Below the pieces are notes generated by a model. It saw only the letters and a program-made list of their open reading frames with translations, did not search any database and was not told the DNA's origin. Shown here one piece after another: positions 51,128 to 59,306 of a DNA stretch of 64,000 nt. The stretch is from Solirubrobacter soli DSM 22325. Its GTDB lineage: Bacteria > Actinomycetota > Thermoleophilia > Solirubrobacterales > Solirubrobacteraceae. The DNA lies in NCBI RefSeq assembly GCF_000423665.1, contig NZ_AUIK01000009.1:434001-498000 (forward strand), read 5' to 3'. The position numbers were made by a program, and so were the translations under genes. Positions within the stretch are counted from its first letter, which is position 1; every line of letters begins with the position of its first letter.

Positions 51128-52248
51128 TTACGCGCGCAGGCGGGCCACGGCGAGGTCGACGTCCGGGAGCGTGCGGATCTCGGTGGCGACGGCGGCCGCC
51201 CGCGCGGCGTACCGGGGATCGTCGAGCACGCGTTCGACAGCGTCGGCGAGTCCGTCCCGACCCGGGGCGATCCCGGCTCCGAGCGCATCGACGCGCTCGG
51301 CGTTGTCCGGTTGATCGGCGAACAGTGGCAGCACCACCTGCGGGATCCCGGCGGCGAGACCGGCGCGCAGCGTGCCGCTGCCGCCGTGGCTGACCATCGC
51401 CTTCGCGTGCGGCATCACGTCGGCCTGCGGCACCCAGCGCTCGACGTGGACGTTCGCGGGTCGCGGTCCGAGATCCTCCGGGTCGCGCTCGCGGCCGATC
51501 GTGACCAGCACGCGGACCGCGAGTGGCGCGAGCGCGTCGATCGTGGAGCGGTAGAGCGCCGGGAAGATGTCCGGCCGCTGCGCGGCGACCGAGCCGAAGG
51601 TCACGTAGACGAGCGGATCCGTCGCGCCGTCCCACAAGTCCGGCAGCGGCGCGGGCGCCGAGTCGTCGCGCTCCCGGAACCGTTCGAGGTTCACCGGGCC
51701 GGGTGCGGAGGGGTGCTCGAGCACCGGCGGCATCAGCGTGAAGTGCGCCTCGGGGAGGCCGTTCCGGGCGTTGAGCCCCTGCTCTGCCCGCAGCCGCTCG
51801 CGCGCCTCGTCCATCGCGATCTGCATCCGCTGCTCGATCGCGACCTGCGTGATCGACACCCGCGCGGTCGGCAGGCCGTGATGCGCGGCCGCCAGCGGAC
51901 CCGCTCGCTCGGCTCATAGACCACGACGTCCGGCCGCCACGTCGCGCAGGTCTCGAGCACGCCCGGCAGCGCCGCGCGGGCGTCCATCCCACCGAACACC
52001 TCCCGGAGCAGGCGCGCGTGCGCCTCCTCGAGCGGAAGGCCGCGGGTCGAGGCCAGGACGGCGTCGCGCTCCTCGGCCGGCGCGTCGCGGAACGGCCAGA
52101 CGTCGAAGCCCGTCGCTTGCGCTCGTAGCGCGGACGACCCCCGGGTGGCGATCAGCACCTCGCCCCCCGCGCGGCGGATGGCGTCGGCGAACGGAACGAG
52201 CGGACCAAGATGACCGGCCGAGCCGGTGGTGGTGAAGAGCGCGCGCAT
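51128..52248 (-). pseudogene. Macrolide-type (GT1) glycosyltransferase broken by a frameshift
   Basis: Two frames together make one UDP-glycosyltransferase-like protein. The N-terminal half (MRALFTTTGSAGHLGPLVPF... to VVVYEPSER) is read from 52248. The rest (GPLAAAHHGLP... to HGGSGTLRAGLAAGIPQVVLPLFADQ) is in another frame ending at 51128. The switch lies at 51901-51906, where one base seems lost (or two gained). No slippery heptamer is present, so programmed frameshifting is unlikely. The nucleotide-sugar signature HGGSGT and following residues are intact, so the break may be recent or a sequence error. It lies between the serine protease and the deacetylase. Confidence 0.82.
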
Positions 52249-52285
52249 CGTCGATACGAACGGCGGCGCGACGCTGCGTATTCCG

Positions 52286-53377
52286 CTAGACGCGGCGGCG
52301 ATACGCGGTCTTCATGTCGTGGCCCCGCCCGTTGAACCAGCGCGGCTGGGCGCTGCGCACGGCGGCGATCGCGGCTCGCACCCGGTCGTCGGCCGGCGCG
52401 CGGGCCGCGCGGATCGTGGGGTCGTCGGCGTACGGGTCGGCGATCCCGCCGGTGGCGCCCGCGAGTCCCTCGAGGACCGCCAGCAGGCAGAACGGGTTGT
52501 AGATCGGGCTGTAGCCGCCTTCGGTGCTCGCGACGAGGCGCCCGCCGGTCAGCTCGTCCGCGAGGCCGGCGATGCGGGTGGCGAGCGCCCGGAACCCACC
52601 CGCCGAGACCATCATTCGCCCGGTCGGGTCGTAGATCGAGGCGTCCTGGCCCGCCGCGACCATGATCAGGTCGGGCCGGAAGGCGCGCAGGACCGGCGCC
52701 ACGAGCTCGTCGAAGGCGAGTTCGTAGCCGCCGTCGGTGGTCGCGGGAGGGAGCGGGATGTTGACCGTCGCGCCTTGCGCCCTCGGGCCTCCCGTGGCGT
52801 CGAGCGCGCCCGCGTGCGCGGGGTACCAGTCGCGCTGGTGCAGGGAGACGGCCAGCACCTCGTCGCGGTCCCAGAAGATCCGCTCCGCGCCGTTGGCGAC
52901 GTGCACGTCCCAGTCGACGATCGCCACCCGCTCGGCACCGCGCGCGAGCGCATGCTCGACGCCGCAGGCGACGTTGTTGAGGTAGGTCGAGGCGATCGCC
53001 CGGTCCGGCTCGGCGTGGTGGCCGGCGGGGCGAGCGTGCACGAGCGCCCGCGTGACGCGGCCGTCGAGGACCGCGTCGACGGCGGCCAGCACACCGCCGA
53101 CCGTCAGCCGCGCCGCCTCCCAGGTCCCGGGCGTGACCGGCGCGTACTCGCCGTCCCACGGCCCACCCTCACACGCGGCTTGCAGCCGAGCGAGGTACTC
53201 GGCCGTGTGCACGCTCAGCAGCGCGTCCTCGGGCGCCGGCTCGGGCGCGATGGGCGCGAGTTGCAGCGTGCTGCGCTCGACCAGCTCGTGCGCCTGCGCG
53301 GTCAGTCCGGCCTGGTTGACGTCGGGCGCGGGCGGGTCATGCGCGAGGACGCGCGGCGAGTACACGTAGCCGAGCAC
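52286..53377 (-). CDS. HDAC-family deacetylase (acetoin utilisation/acetylpolyamine type)
   Basis: This 363-aa zinc deacetylase has the class II HDAC fold. The active site shows the His pair in HARPAGHHAEPD, Asp/His ligands in AIVDWDVHVANG and Asp near GQDASIYDP; the final Gly-rich turn with catalytic Tyr is TEGGYSPIYN. Bacterial members deacetylate acetylpolyamines, acetyl-lysine or acetoin-related substrates. The GTG at 53377 follows the HD-GYP stop by 4 bp, so the pair are probably translated together. It is cytoplasmic. Confidence 0.9.
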   Translation of the reverse strand: MLGYVYSPRVLAHDPPAPDVNQAGLTAQAHELVERSTLQLAPIAPEPAPEDALLSVHTAEYLARLQAACEGGPWDGEYAPVTPGTWEAARLTVGGVLAAVDAVLDGRVTRALVHARPAGHHAEPDRAIASTYLNNVACGVEHALARGAERVAIVDWDVHVANGAERIFWDRDEVLAVSLHQRDWYPAHAGALDATGGPRAQGATVNIPLPPATTDGGYELAFDELVAPVLRAFRPDLIMVAAGQDASIYDPTGRMMVSAGGFRALATRIAGLADELTGGRLVASTEGGYSPIYNPFCLLAVLEGLAGATGGIADPYADDPTIRAARAPADDRVRAAIAAVRSAQPRWFNGRGHDMKTAYRRRV

Positions 53378-53381
53378 GGCA

Positions 53382-54752
53382 TCAGGATTTCACCTGCTCG
53401 TCGCTCAGGGACGCGAGCATCGCGTCGACGACCGCGGGATCGAACTGGCTGCCGGAGCAGTCGAGCATCTCGCGCGTGGCCACCTCGGCGCTCAGGGCCT
53501 TGCGGTAGGAGCGGGTCGTCGTCATCGCGTTGTAGGAGTCGCAGCACGTGATGATCCGGGCCTCGAGCGGGATCGTGTCGCCGGCGAGGGCGTCGGGGTA
53601 GCCGTCGCCGTCCCAGCGCTCATGGTGTGAACGCACGATCAGCCCCACGTCGCTCATGAAGCCGCCGACGCGATCGAGCATCCGCTGGCCCTCGATCGTG
53701 TGGGTCTTGATCAGTTCCCACTCGTCAGGATCGAGCTTGCCGGGCTTGTTGATGATCGCCTTCGGGATCGCGACCTTGCCGACGTCGTGCAGGAGGGCGG
53801 CGAACTCGAGGTTGCGCATGCGGTCGGGCCCGAGGCCGAGCCGGGTCCCGGTGGCGAGCGCCAGGGCGACGACGTCGCGGCAGTGCTCGCCCGTGTAGCC
53901 GTCGTCGTGCTCGACGACGTCGCCGAGCACGAGCGCCATGCCCTGATACGCGTGGTTGAGCTCGGAGAGGTTCTCGATGCGCCGCCGGCGTTCGCGCGAG
54001 AAGATGGCGAGGACGCCGATCAGCGGAATCAGCGCGACCGGGCCCCAGGGCACCTCGTCCATGGCGTAGACAGCCAGCAGGCCGACGGGGGCGAGCGCGG
54101 CATCCACGGCGTAGACCCACAGATCGCCGAGTTGCTCGCGCAGCGACGCGCCGCGGGACAGCCACTCGCGGACCGCGGACGCCCCGAAGTCGCCGGCGAA
54201 CTGCGCGGCCAGCGCGGCGAGCAGCACCGCCGCGTCCGCCTGCTGGACCTCGGTGGTGCCCGACACCGACAGCACCAGGACCGGGCCGACGACGAACCAC
54301 GAGTTGCCGAAGACGGCGAACAGGCGGGTGATGCGCATCTCGCCGCGCAGGACCTCGGGCAGCTTCGCCAGCGCCCAGGCCGCCGGCACGCAGACAGCGA
54401 CCAGCGACGGCGGCAGGCTGAAGAGCAGCGGCACGAACGCCAGCTGCGTCGGCACGGTGATGCCGGCGCCCGTGTCGAACTCGGTCCTCGACGCCACGGC
54501 GAACGCGATCAGGCAGGCGGCGACGCTGAGCCAGTTCACGGAACCGAGCTCGGGAGGCCAGTGGAGCACGATCGCCAACGCGACGAGCACATAGGCCCCG
54601 CCGACGAGCAACTCGGCGGCACGCTCACGCGAGGACAGGCGCGTTATCTGACGCGCCCGCGCGCTCGCGAGCAACTGTTGCTCCTCGAACGTCGGATTCA
54701 GGGCCACGCCCAGTGAATCGGCCGCGGCGCCCGCAGGTTGAGCTCGACGCAT
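53382..54752 (-). CDS. Membrane HD-GYP cyclic-di-GMP phosphodiesterase-like protein
   Basis: This 456-aa protein has about eight N-terminal membrane helices (from VGGAYVLVALAIVLHW to VALIPLIGVLAIF) then an HD-GYP domain. All signature residues are there: the first metal His in GYTGEHCRDVV, the HD pair in ALLHDVGKVAIP, His in KTHTIEGQ and HHERWDGDGYP. HD-GYP enzymes hydrolyse cyclic-di-GMP (sometimes cGAMP). The membrane part likely senses an unknown signal. The ATG at 54752 gives a 19-residue polar start; a GTG before ALNPTFEEQ is an alternative. It diverges from the secreted gene at 54842. Confidence 0.9.
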   Translation of the reverse strand: MRRAQPAGAAADSLGVALNPTFEEQQLLASARARQITRLSSRERAAELLVGGAYVLVALAIVLHWPPELGSVNWLSVAACLIAFAVASRTEFDTGAGITVPTQLAFVPLLFSLPPSLVAVCVPAAWALAKLPEVLRGEMRITRLFAVFGNSWFVVGPVLVLSVSGTTEVQQADAAVLLAALAAQFAGDFGASAVREWLSRGASLREQLGDLWVYAVDAALAPVGLLAVYAMDEVPWGPVALIPLIGVLAIFSRERRRRIENLSELNHAYQGMALVLGDVVEHDDGYTGEHCRDVVALALATGTRLGLGPDRMRNLEFAALLHDVGKVAIPKAIINKPGKLDPDEWELIKTHTIEGQRMLDRVGGFMSDVGLIVRSHHERWDGDGYPDALAGDTIPLEARIITCCDSYNAMTTTRSYRKALSAEVATREMLDCSGSQFDPAVVDAMLASLSDEQVKS

Positions 54753-54841
54753 GTCCGATGCGTCCCGCCTGAATTCTGCCGATCACACGGAGTACGCCGG
54801 GAGATCTCGGCGCGTCGCACCGAAGTCCAGGAAGGACGTGG

Positions 54842-55501
54842 ATGAACCGCATCACCCGCCTCGCGGCGATCACCGCCGCGGCGCTCGCGTGTACCGCCCC
54901 GCCGGCGTTCGCCGACGACGACGAGTACACCACCGAGTCCGTCAAACCGTCATGGACCGCGGCCTCCTCGGAGAGCTGCACCGACCCTGACGTGGCTCCG
55001 CTCCTGTCGTCCTTCAAGGACGACGACCTCTACGCCCCGGCCCCGGGCGGCACTTTCAACAACGGTCCGGCCGGCTGGCAGTTCACCGGCGGCGCCGACG
55101 TCGTCGCCGGCGATGGCGCACTCCAGCTCTTCGGCGCCGATGGCGGCGCGCTCGACCTCCCGGTCGGCGGGTCTGCGACCAGCCCGACGTTCTGCGTCGA
55201 CGAGCGCTACCCGCACTTCCGCTTCGCCTACGCCTCCTCCTCGCCCGACAACGACGCCGACGTCCGCGTCGAGGTGATCTACCCCGGCCTCGCCGACAAG
55301 AACGTGCGCAAGGCCAAGGACCTCAAGGCCAAGCACGGCAAGGGCTGGGACCTCACCGACCGGATCAAGCTCGAGCCCAACCACGGCCTCAAGAACGGCG
55401 GCTGGCGGCTCGTCGCGGTCCGCATCTCGGTCCGCGGCGGCAAGCCCGGCACCAGCGTGCGCGTCGACGACGTGCTCATCGACCCGCGGGCGCGCTTCTA
55501 G
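54842..55501 (+). CDS. Secreted hypothetical protein (219 aa)
   Basis: A Sec signal peptide (RLAAITAAALACTAPPAFA) is followed by about 195 residues with beta-rich, jelly-roll-like pattern (GTFNNGPAGWQFTGGADVV, and the ending SVRVDDVLIDPRARF, which is typical of carbohydrate-binding or galactose-binding-like folds). Two cysteines (SCTDPD, TFCVDER) could pair. I know no family. AGGAAGGA precedes the ATG at good spacing. A strong terminator-like hairpin follows 20 bp after the stop. It is probably extracellular. Confidence 0.78.
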   Translation: MNRITRLAAITAAALACTAPPAFADDDEYTTESVKPSWTAASSESCTDPDVAPLLSSFKDDDLYAPAPGGTFNNGPAGWQFTGGADVVAGDGALQLFGADGGALDLPVGGSATSPTFCVDERYPHFRFAYASSSPDNDADVRVEVIYPGLADKNVRKAKDLKAKHGKGWDLTDRIKLEPNHGLKNGGWRLVAVRISVRGGKPGTSVRVDDVLIDPRARF

Positions 55502-55520
55502 GCGACCAACGTCGTACGGC

Positions 55521-55547
55521 GACGATCGCGGCTCGCACGCGATCGTC
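55521..55547. terminator. Perfect 10-bp stem hairpin after the secreted gene
   Basis: GACGATCGCG and CGCGATCGTC pair around a 7-nt loop (gctcgca). It lies 20 bp after the stop at 55501 and 38 bp beyond the 3' end of the convergent tRNA-Ser, so it may serve both directions. No U-tract, as usual for high-GC actinobacteria. Confidence 0.6.
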
Positions 55548-55584
55548 CGCCGCCGCCGTCACCGAGGGCGGGCGGCACCGCGAG

Positions 55585-55671
55585 CGGAGGGGGTGGGATT
55601 CGAACCCACGGTCCGCTTGCACGGACTCCGGTTTTCAAGACCGGTGCGATAGACCACTCTGCCACCCCTCC
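55585..55671 (-). tRNA. tRNA-Ser (anticodon TGA)
   Basis: On the minus strand an 87-nt class II tRNA folds well. The acceptor stem is GGAGGGG/CCCCTCC, the anticodon loop CTTGAAA sits on a 5-bp stem (CCGGT/ACCGG), a long variable arm contains GTCCGTGCAAGCGGAC, and the T arm holds GTTCGAATC. Discriminator G at 55585; CCA is not encoded. It reads UCN codons. Confidence 0.95.
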
Positions 55672-55682
55672 GGGCGTCTCAG

Positions 55683-55688
55683 ACGATA
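55683..55688 (-). promoter_or_regulatory. Possible -10 box of tRNA-Ser(TGA)
   Basis: TATCGT on the minus strand lies 11 bp upstream of the tRNA 5' end, giving a short leader. The -35 match is weak. Confidence 0.35.
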
Positions 55689-55803
55689 GCCCCGAACGGT
55701 CGGGCAGGAATCTGGACGCTTGTGCGTCTCAGGGTGGGGGTGTCCAAAGGTCGGGGTCGGGACCCGATTGGCGACCTCAGGGTGCGCGTCAAGGATGCGC
55801 GCC

Positions 55804-58269
55804 ATGTCACGCGGGAGGTTGGTCGGAGCGAGCGTCTCGCTCGCGCTGCTGAGTGCTGCCCCAGGGGCGGCGCTGGCTCAGGCGGAGGTTCCGCCGGTGC
55901 CTGATGGTTCTGTGCTCACCGACGTCATCACGGACAACGGGTTCGAGACGTCGACGCAGCGGTTCGCGCCGTTCTATCCCGCGGACGGGAGCGTCTCGCG
56001 CAGTTCGACGGACCCGATCGGCGGCGCCTCGAGCCTGCGGGTGCACGTGAACGCGTATGGGCGCGTCGGGCTCGTGCAGACGTATCCCTATGGCGGTGGG
56101 CCGGTCGCCGACTCGGTGACGGTGGCCGCGAAGGTGCGGGTGGATGCGACGTCGCCGGCGGGGCGGCAGGTGCAGGTCTGCTCGATCGCCTACTTCTTCA
56201 ACGACAGCACCCCGCGTTCGACGTGCGGCAACCTGGCGCTGAGCAACCGCCAGGTGCAATCGGTCTACCTGAGCCTGGCGACGCAGGGGCGCAGGCTCGA
56301 CCGGGCGTTCTTCCAGTTCACGCTCAACAACAGCGGGTCGGTGGACGCGACGGTCGACGACGCGCACCTGTACGTGGTCGCGAAGGGAGCGTCGCCCACG
56401 CCCACCCCGACGCCGACCGCGACGGCAACGCCCACCGCAACCGCAACCGCAACGCCCACGGCGACCCCGACCACAACTCCCACACCCACACCCACACCCA
56501 CACCCACCCCGTCAACCGACCTCGAGCAGTCCGGCTTCGACCTGCACCCCACGAACTGGCGCTCGATGACCCGCCAGATGGACCTGCGCAACGACCTCAC
56601 AGCCGACGGCGCGCCGGCCAACGCGACGCCTCGCGACGTCACGGTGAAGCTGATCCCGGCCGCCGACGCGACCGGTGCCACCCGCCGCGTCTCGTTCGGC
56701 TTCCCCCTCGCCCCCGGGATGCTCGTCGACACCACGAAGATCCGCGTGACGAACGCACAAGGCGAGGAGATCCCGGCCTACGTGCGCAGCCTCGGCGCGT
56801 GGCGCCACATGCCCGACCAGTCGCTGCTCTGCAACGGCCTCGACGCGAGCGGGAATCGCGGCATCCGCAGCGTCCTGATCCAGTTCGACATGGCGTTCCC
56901 GACGACGGCGCCGACCACCGTCACGATCGGTGTCAACCGCGCCAGGACGCAGACGCTGACGACCGAGACCCCCGTCCGCGACACGTACCGGACCGTCAAC
57001 GACGGCACGTACGCGCCCGCGGCGAACACGTCCGGCTTCGCGATCAAGGAACCCGCCGTGCTGGCGGCGATCGACCACCAGTTCCTCGCCTGCAGCGGCG
57101 TCACGCCCGCAACCGATCCGGCGAACGCCCGGACCTACATGGCGGCCAGCGACAAGGCGACCGATGACTTCTTCTACTCGCTGATCAATCAGCACGCCCG
57201 CAAGCAGGACTGGCCGGTCACCAACCCGGCGGACATCATCGACTTCTACACCGACGGCGAGCCCTGGCTCTACGACCGCGCGCAGACCTTCTTCAACGGC
57301 TATCTGCGCACGGGCAACCCCGACATGCTGCGCGAGGCGCAGCGCGCCACCGACCACTATGCGCAGAACGTCTACGGACCGGAGGCGTGCGCGACGTCCT
57401 TCTACCCCTACTGCGTCGGCAGCTTCAAGCTCAAGAACCCGACGCCGTCGCAGCCCTACCAGGACATGAAGTACTCCTACAGCGAGAACCTGCTGTCGGA
57501 CTACCTGCTCACCGGCGATCCGACCGTCCTGCGCAAGATCGGCTACATCAGCTGGGGGATGGAGTTCGGCGTCGACCTCACCAACGCCGGTGACGCCTTC
57601 ACCGAGCGCCACCGCGCGTTCGCCCTGCTCGCCCACGTCGTCGACTACGAGCTGACCGGCTCACCACACGAGCTCGACGTCATCAACAAGGGCATCCAGG
57701 CGATGCGCACGCGTCAGAACGCGTCGACCAACGGCTGCTTCAACTACCCGCCGGAGGGTGAGGCGAACACCTTCTCGCCGTGGATGTCGAGCCTGCTCGC
57801 CTACTCGTTCCTGCGCGCCTACGAGGCGACCGGCAACGCCAACACCAGGCCCGCGCTCGTCGATCTGGCGCGCTGCGAGGTCGACCGCGGGATCGACGCA
57901 CTCAGGCCCGGCCAGAGCGGTCCGATGAACGTCGGCGACCTCTACCCGTACTACATCGGCGCGAGCATCGGCACCAAGCACGACGCCGACGGCGACAACC
58001 CGTGGAACGGGTTCGAGCATGCGATCGACGTCGCGGTGCCGGTCGCGCTCGGCGCCCGCTACACGACGGACGCCACGCAACGAGCGACCTTCACCACCAC
58101 CGTCAAGGGCCTGCTGAAGACCCACGACGAGTCGATCGCGGAATGGACCCGCGACGGCCCGGACACCCGCGCCGCCGGCCGCTCGAAGTACCGCACCGAG
58201 CCGCCGCGCAAGTACCTGTGGCAGTACAAGAACGCCGGCCTGATCGGCTGGGGCCTGGACGGGCCGTAG
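55804..58269 (+). CDS. Secreted multidomain protein with Thr-Pro linker (821 aa)
   Basis: A signal peptide (VGASVSLALLSAAPGAALAQA) leads to an N-terminal beta-rich domain of about 165 residues (DGSVLTDVITDNGFETST..., ending VDDAHLYVVAKG), similar in style to the Ig-/carbohydrate-binding modules of exported proteins. A 40-residue Thr-Pro linker follows, then a C-terminal domain of about 580 residues. That part has beta-strands (RRVSFGFPLAPGMLV) and a helical region rich in aromatic residues (EPWLYDRAQTFFNGYLR, KYSYSENLLSDYLLTGDP), reminiscent of (alpha/alpha)6-barrel glycoside hydrolases or polysaccharide lyases. No exact family is recognised. The ATG at 55804 is behind AAGG; upstream starts would put residues before the signal peptide. 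Confidence 0.8.
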   Translation: MSRGRLVGASVSLALLSAAPGAALAQAEVPPVPDGSVLTDVITDNGFETSTQRFAPFYPADGSVSRSSTDPIGGASSLRVHVNAYGRVGLVQTYPYGGGPVADSVTVAAKVRVDATSPAGRQVQVCSIAYFFNDSTPRSTCGNLALSNRQVQSVYLSLATQGRRLDRAFFQFTLNNSGSVDATVDDAHLYVVAKGASPTPTPTPTATATPTATATATPTATPTTTPTPTPTPTPTPSTDLEQSGFDLHPTNWRSMTRQMDLRNDLTADGAPANATPRDVTVKLIPAADATGATRRVSFGFPLAPGMLVDTTKIRVTNAQGEEIPAYVRSLGAWRHMPDQSLLCNGLDASGNRGIRSVLIQFDMAFPTTAPTTVTIGVNRARTQTLTTETPVRDTYRTVNDGTYAPAANTSGFAIKEPAVLAAIDHQFLACSGVTPATDPANARTYMAASDKATDDFFYSLINQHARKQDWPVTNPADIIDFYTDGEPWLYDRAQTFFNGYLRTGNPDMLREAQRATDHYAQNVYGPEACATSFYPYCVGSFKLKNPTPSQPYQDMKYSYSENLLSDYLLTGDPTVLRKIGYISWGMEFGVDLTNAGDAFTERHRAFALLAHVVDYELTGSPHELDVINKGIQAMRTRQNASTNGCFNYPPEGEANTFSPWMSSLLAYSFLRAYEATGNANTRPALVDLARCEVDRGIDALRPGQSGPMNVGDLYPYYIGASIGTKHDADGDNPWNGFEHAIDVAVPVALGARYTTDATQRATFTTTVKGLLKTHDESIAEWTRDGPDTRAAGRSKYRTEPPRKYLWQYKNAGLIGWGLDGP
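56396..56515 (+). repeat. Thr-Pro linker repeat with a CACACC microsatellite
   Basis: The linker is coded by alternating Pro and Thr/Ala codons. At 56481-56504 the hexamer CACACC is repeated four times, followed by CACCCC. The 6-bp unit keeps the frame, so slippage would only change linker length. Confidence 0.85.
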
Positions 58270-58277
58270 AGAAACTG

Positions 58278-58319
58278 CGGGCAATGAACCGGTGCTTCGA
58301 AGCACAGGTTCATTGCCCG
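58278..58319 (+). promoter_or_regulatory. Long hairpin between the secreted-protein gene and the RTX gene
   Basis: CGGGCAATGAACC (58278-58290) pairs perfectly with GGTTCATTGCCCG (58307-58319). After one G-A mismatch the stem continues GTGCT/AGCAC around a TCGA loop. It lies 8 bp after the stop codon and 24 bp before the GTG at 58344. It could be a terminator without U-tract or part of an attenuator. Confidence 0.65.
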
Positions 58320-58332
58320 GACGTCGCCGGGC
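58315..58332 (+). promoter_or_regulatory. Second hairpin overlapping the first, upstream of the RTX gene
   Basis: GCCCGG (58315-58320) pairs with CCGGGC (58327-58332) around a 6-nt loop. Its left arm uses bases from the right arm of the long hairpin, so the two cannot form at once. It ends 11 bp before the GTG start. Confidence 0.45.
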
Positions 58333-58343
58333 ATCCAGAAGAT

Positions 58344-59273
58344 GTGCCCCGCGTTCTGTTGCTCGCGATCGCGTGCCTGCTGGTCGCCACGCCCCCCGCC
58401 TCGGCCCAGCGACCGTGTGCCGGCGCCACGATCACCGGCACGGCCCGCGACGACCAGCTCGTCGGGACGCCGGGCAATGACGTGATCGACGCCGGCGCCG
58501 GAGATGACGTCGTCACCGGCGGCGGAGGCGACGACACCATCTGCGGCGGCCCCGGCGACGACATCCTCGACGGCGACGTCGGCAACGACCGCCTGCAGGG
58601 CGAGCAAGGCGACGATCTCCTCTACGGTCGCGCGGGCGACGACACACTCGAGGGGGGCTCGGGCGCCGACCTGCTGGTCGGCGCCCAGGGGGCCGACCGG
58701 ATCAGCGGCGCGTCGGGCGCCGACACGGTCAACGGCGACGCCGGCACCGACCGGATCAGCGGCGGCCCAGGCCCTGACCAGCTCAACGGCGGCGACGACG
58801 CCGACCAGATCACCGGCGAGAACGGCGCGGACGCGCTGTCGGGCGGCAACGGCGACGACGTCCTCGACGGCGGCTCCGGCGACGACATCCTCCAGGGCGG
58901 CGACGGAAACGACACGCTCGACGGCGGCTCCGGGGCCGATCGCGCCGACGGCCAGGGCGGCAACGACGTCGTCGGCGGCGGCTCCGGGAACGACCAGCTC
59001 TCCGGCGGGGACTCCGACGACGAGCTCCACGGCGGGCGCGGCGACGACACCCTCGCGGGCGGCGACGGCGCCGACCGCGCCTTCGGGGAGGAGGGCCGCG
59101 ACGCCCTGCTGGGCGGCGCCGGAGCGGACACGCTCGACGGCGGCGACGGCCCCGACCGCCTGCTCGGCGGCGACGGGAACGACACCCTCACCGGCGGCGG
59201 CGGCCGCGACCAGGTCCTCGGCGAGGGCGGCACCGACAGCTGCACCGGCGAGCTCATCCTCAGCTGCGAATGA
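58344..59273 (+). CDS. Secreted RTX-type calcium-binding repeat protein (309 aa)
   Basis: A Sec signal peptide (PRVLLLAIACLLVATPPASAQ) is followed by a short Cys-containing start (RPCAGATITGTARDDQLVG) and then about 25 imperfect nonapeptide repeats of the type GGxGxDxLx, which form a calcium-binding parallel beta-roll. The end is a small Cys-containing cap (DSCTGELILSCE). Classical RTX proteins leave by type I secretion with a C-terminal signal; this one has an N-terminal signal peptide and no type I genes nearby. The GTG at 58344 is chosen because the signal peptide starts there; an upstream ATG would add 23 residues encoded by the hairpin region. Confidence 0.88.
   Translation: MPRVLLLAIACLLVATPPASAQRPCAGATITGTARDDQLVGTPGNDVIDAGAGDDVVTGGGGDDTICGGPGDDILDGDVGNDRLQGEQGDDLLYGRAGDDTLEGGSGADLLVGAQGADRISGASGADTVNGDAGTDRISGGPGPDQLNGGDDADQITGENGADALSGGNGDDVLDGGSGDDILQGGDGNDTLDGGSGADRADGQGGNDVVGGGSGNDQLSGGDSDDELHGGRGDDTLAGGDGADRAFGEEGRDALLGGAGADTLDGGDGPDRLLGGDGNDTLTGGGGRDQVLGEGGTDSCTGELILSCE
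58452..59240 (+). repeat. 27-bp period repeats encoding RTX nonapeptides
   Basis: Imperfect 27-bp units such as ggcggcgacggnnacgacacc run through the gene. They code for GGDGNDTLx-like repeats. The pattern is protein-driven, not a DNA array. Confidence 0.85.
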
Positions 59274-59306
59274 ATTGGCCCGGCGCACGCCCCGGCGTGT
59301 GCTTGA

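Noticed and set aside
51896..51912. Programmed -1 frameshift in the glycosyltransferase
   Set aside because: No slippery heptamer or downstream pseudoknot is seen, and this family is normally made from one frame.
58452..59240. Regular 27-bp repeats as a possible CRISPR array
   Set aside because: The repeats are imperfect, have no unique spacers and follow the codon pattern of RTX nonapeptides in a continuous frame.
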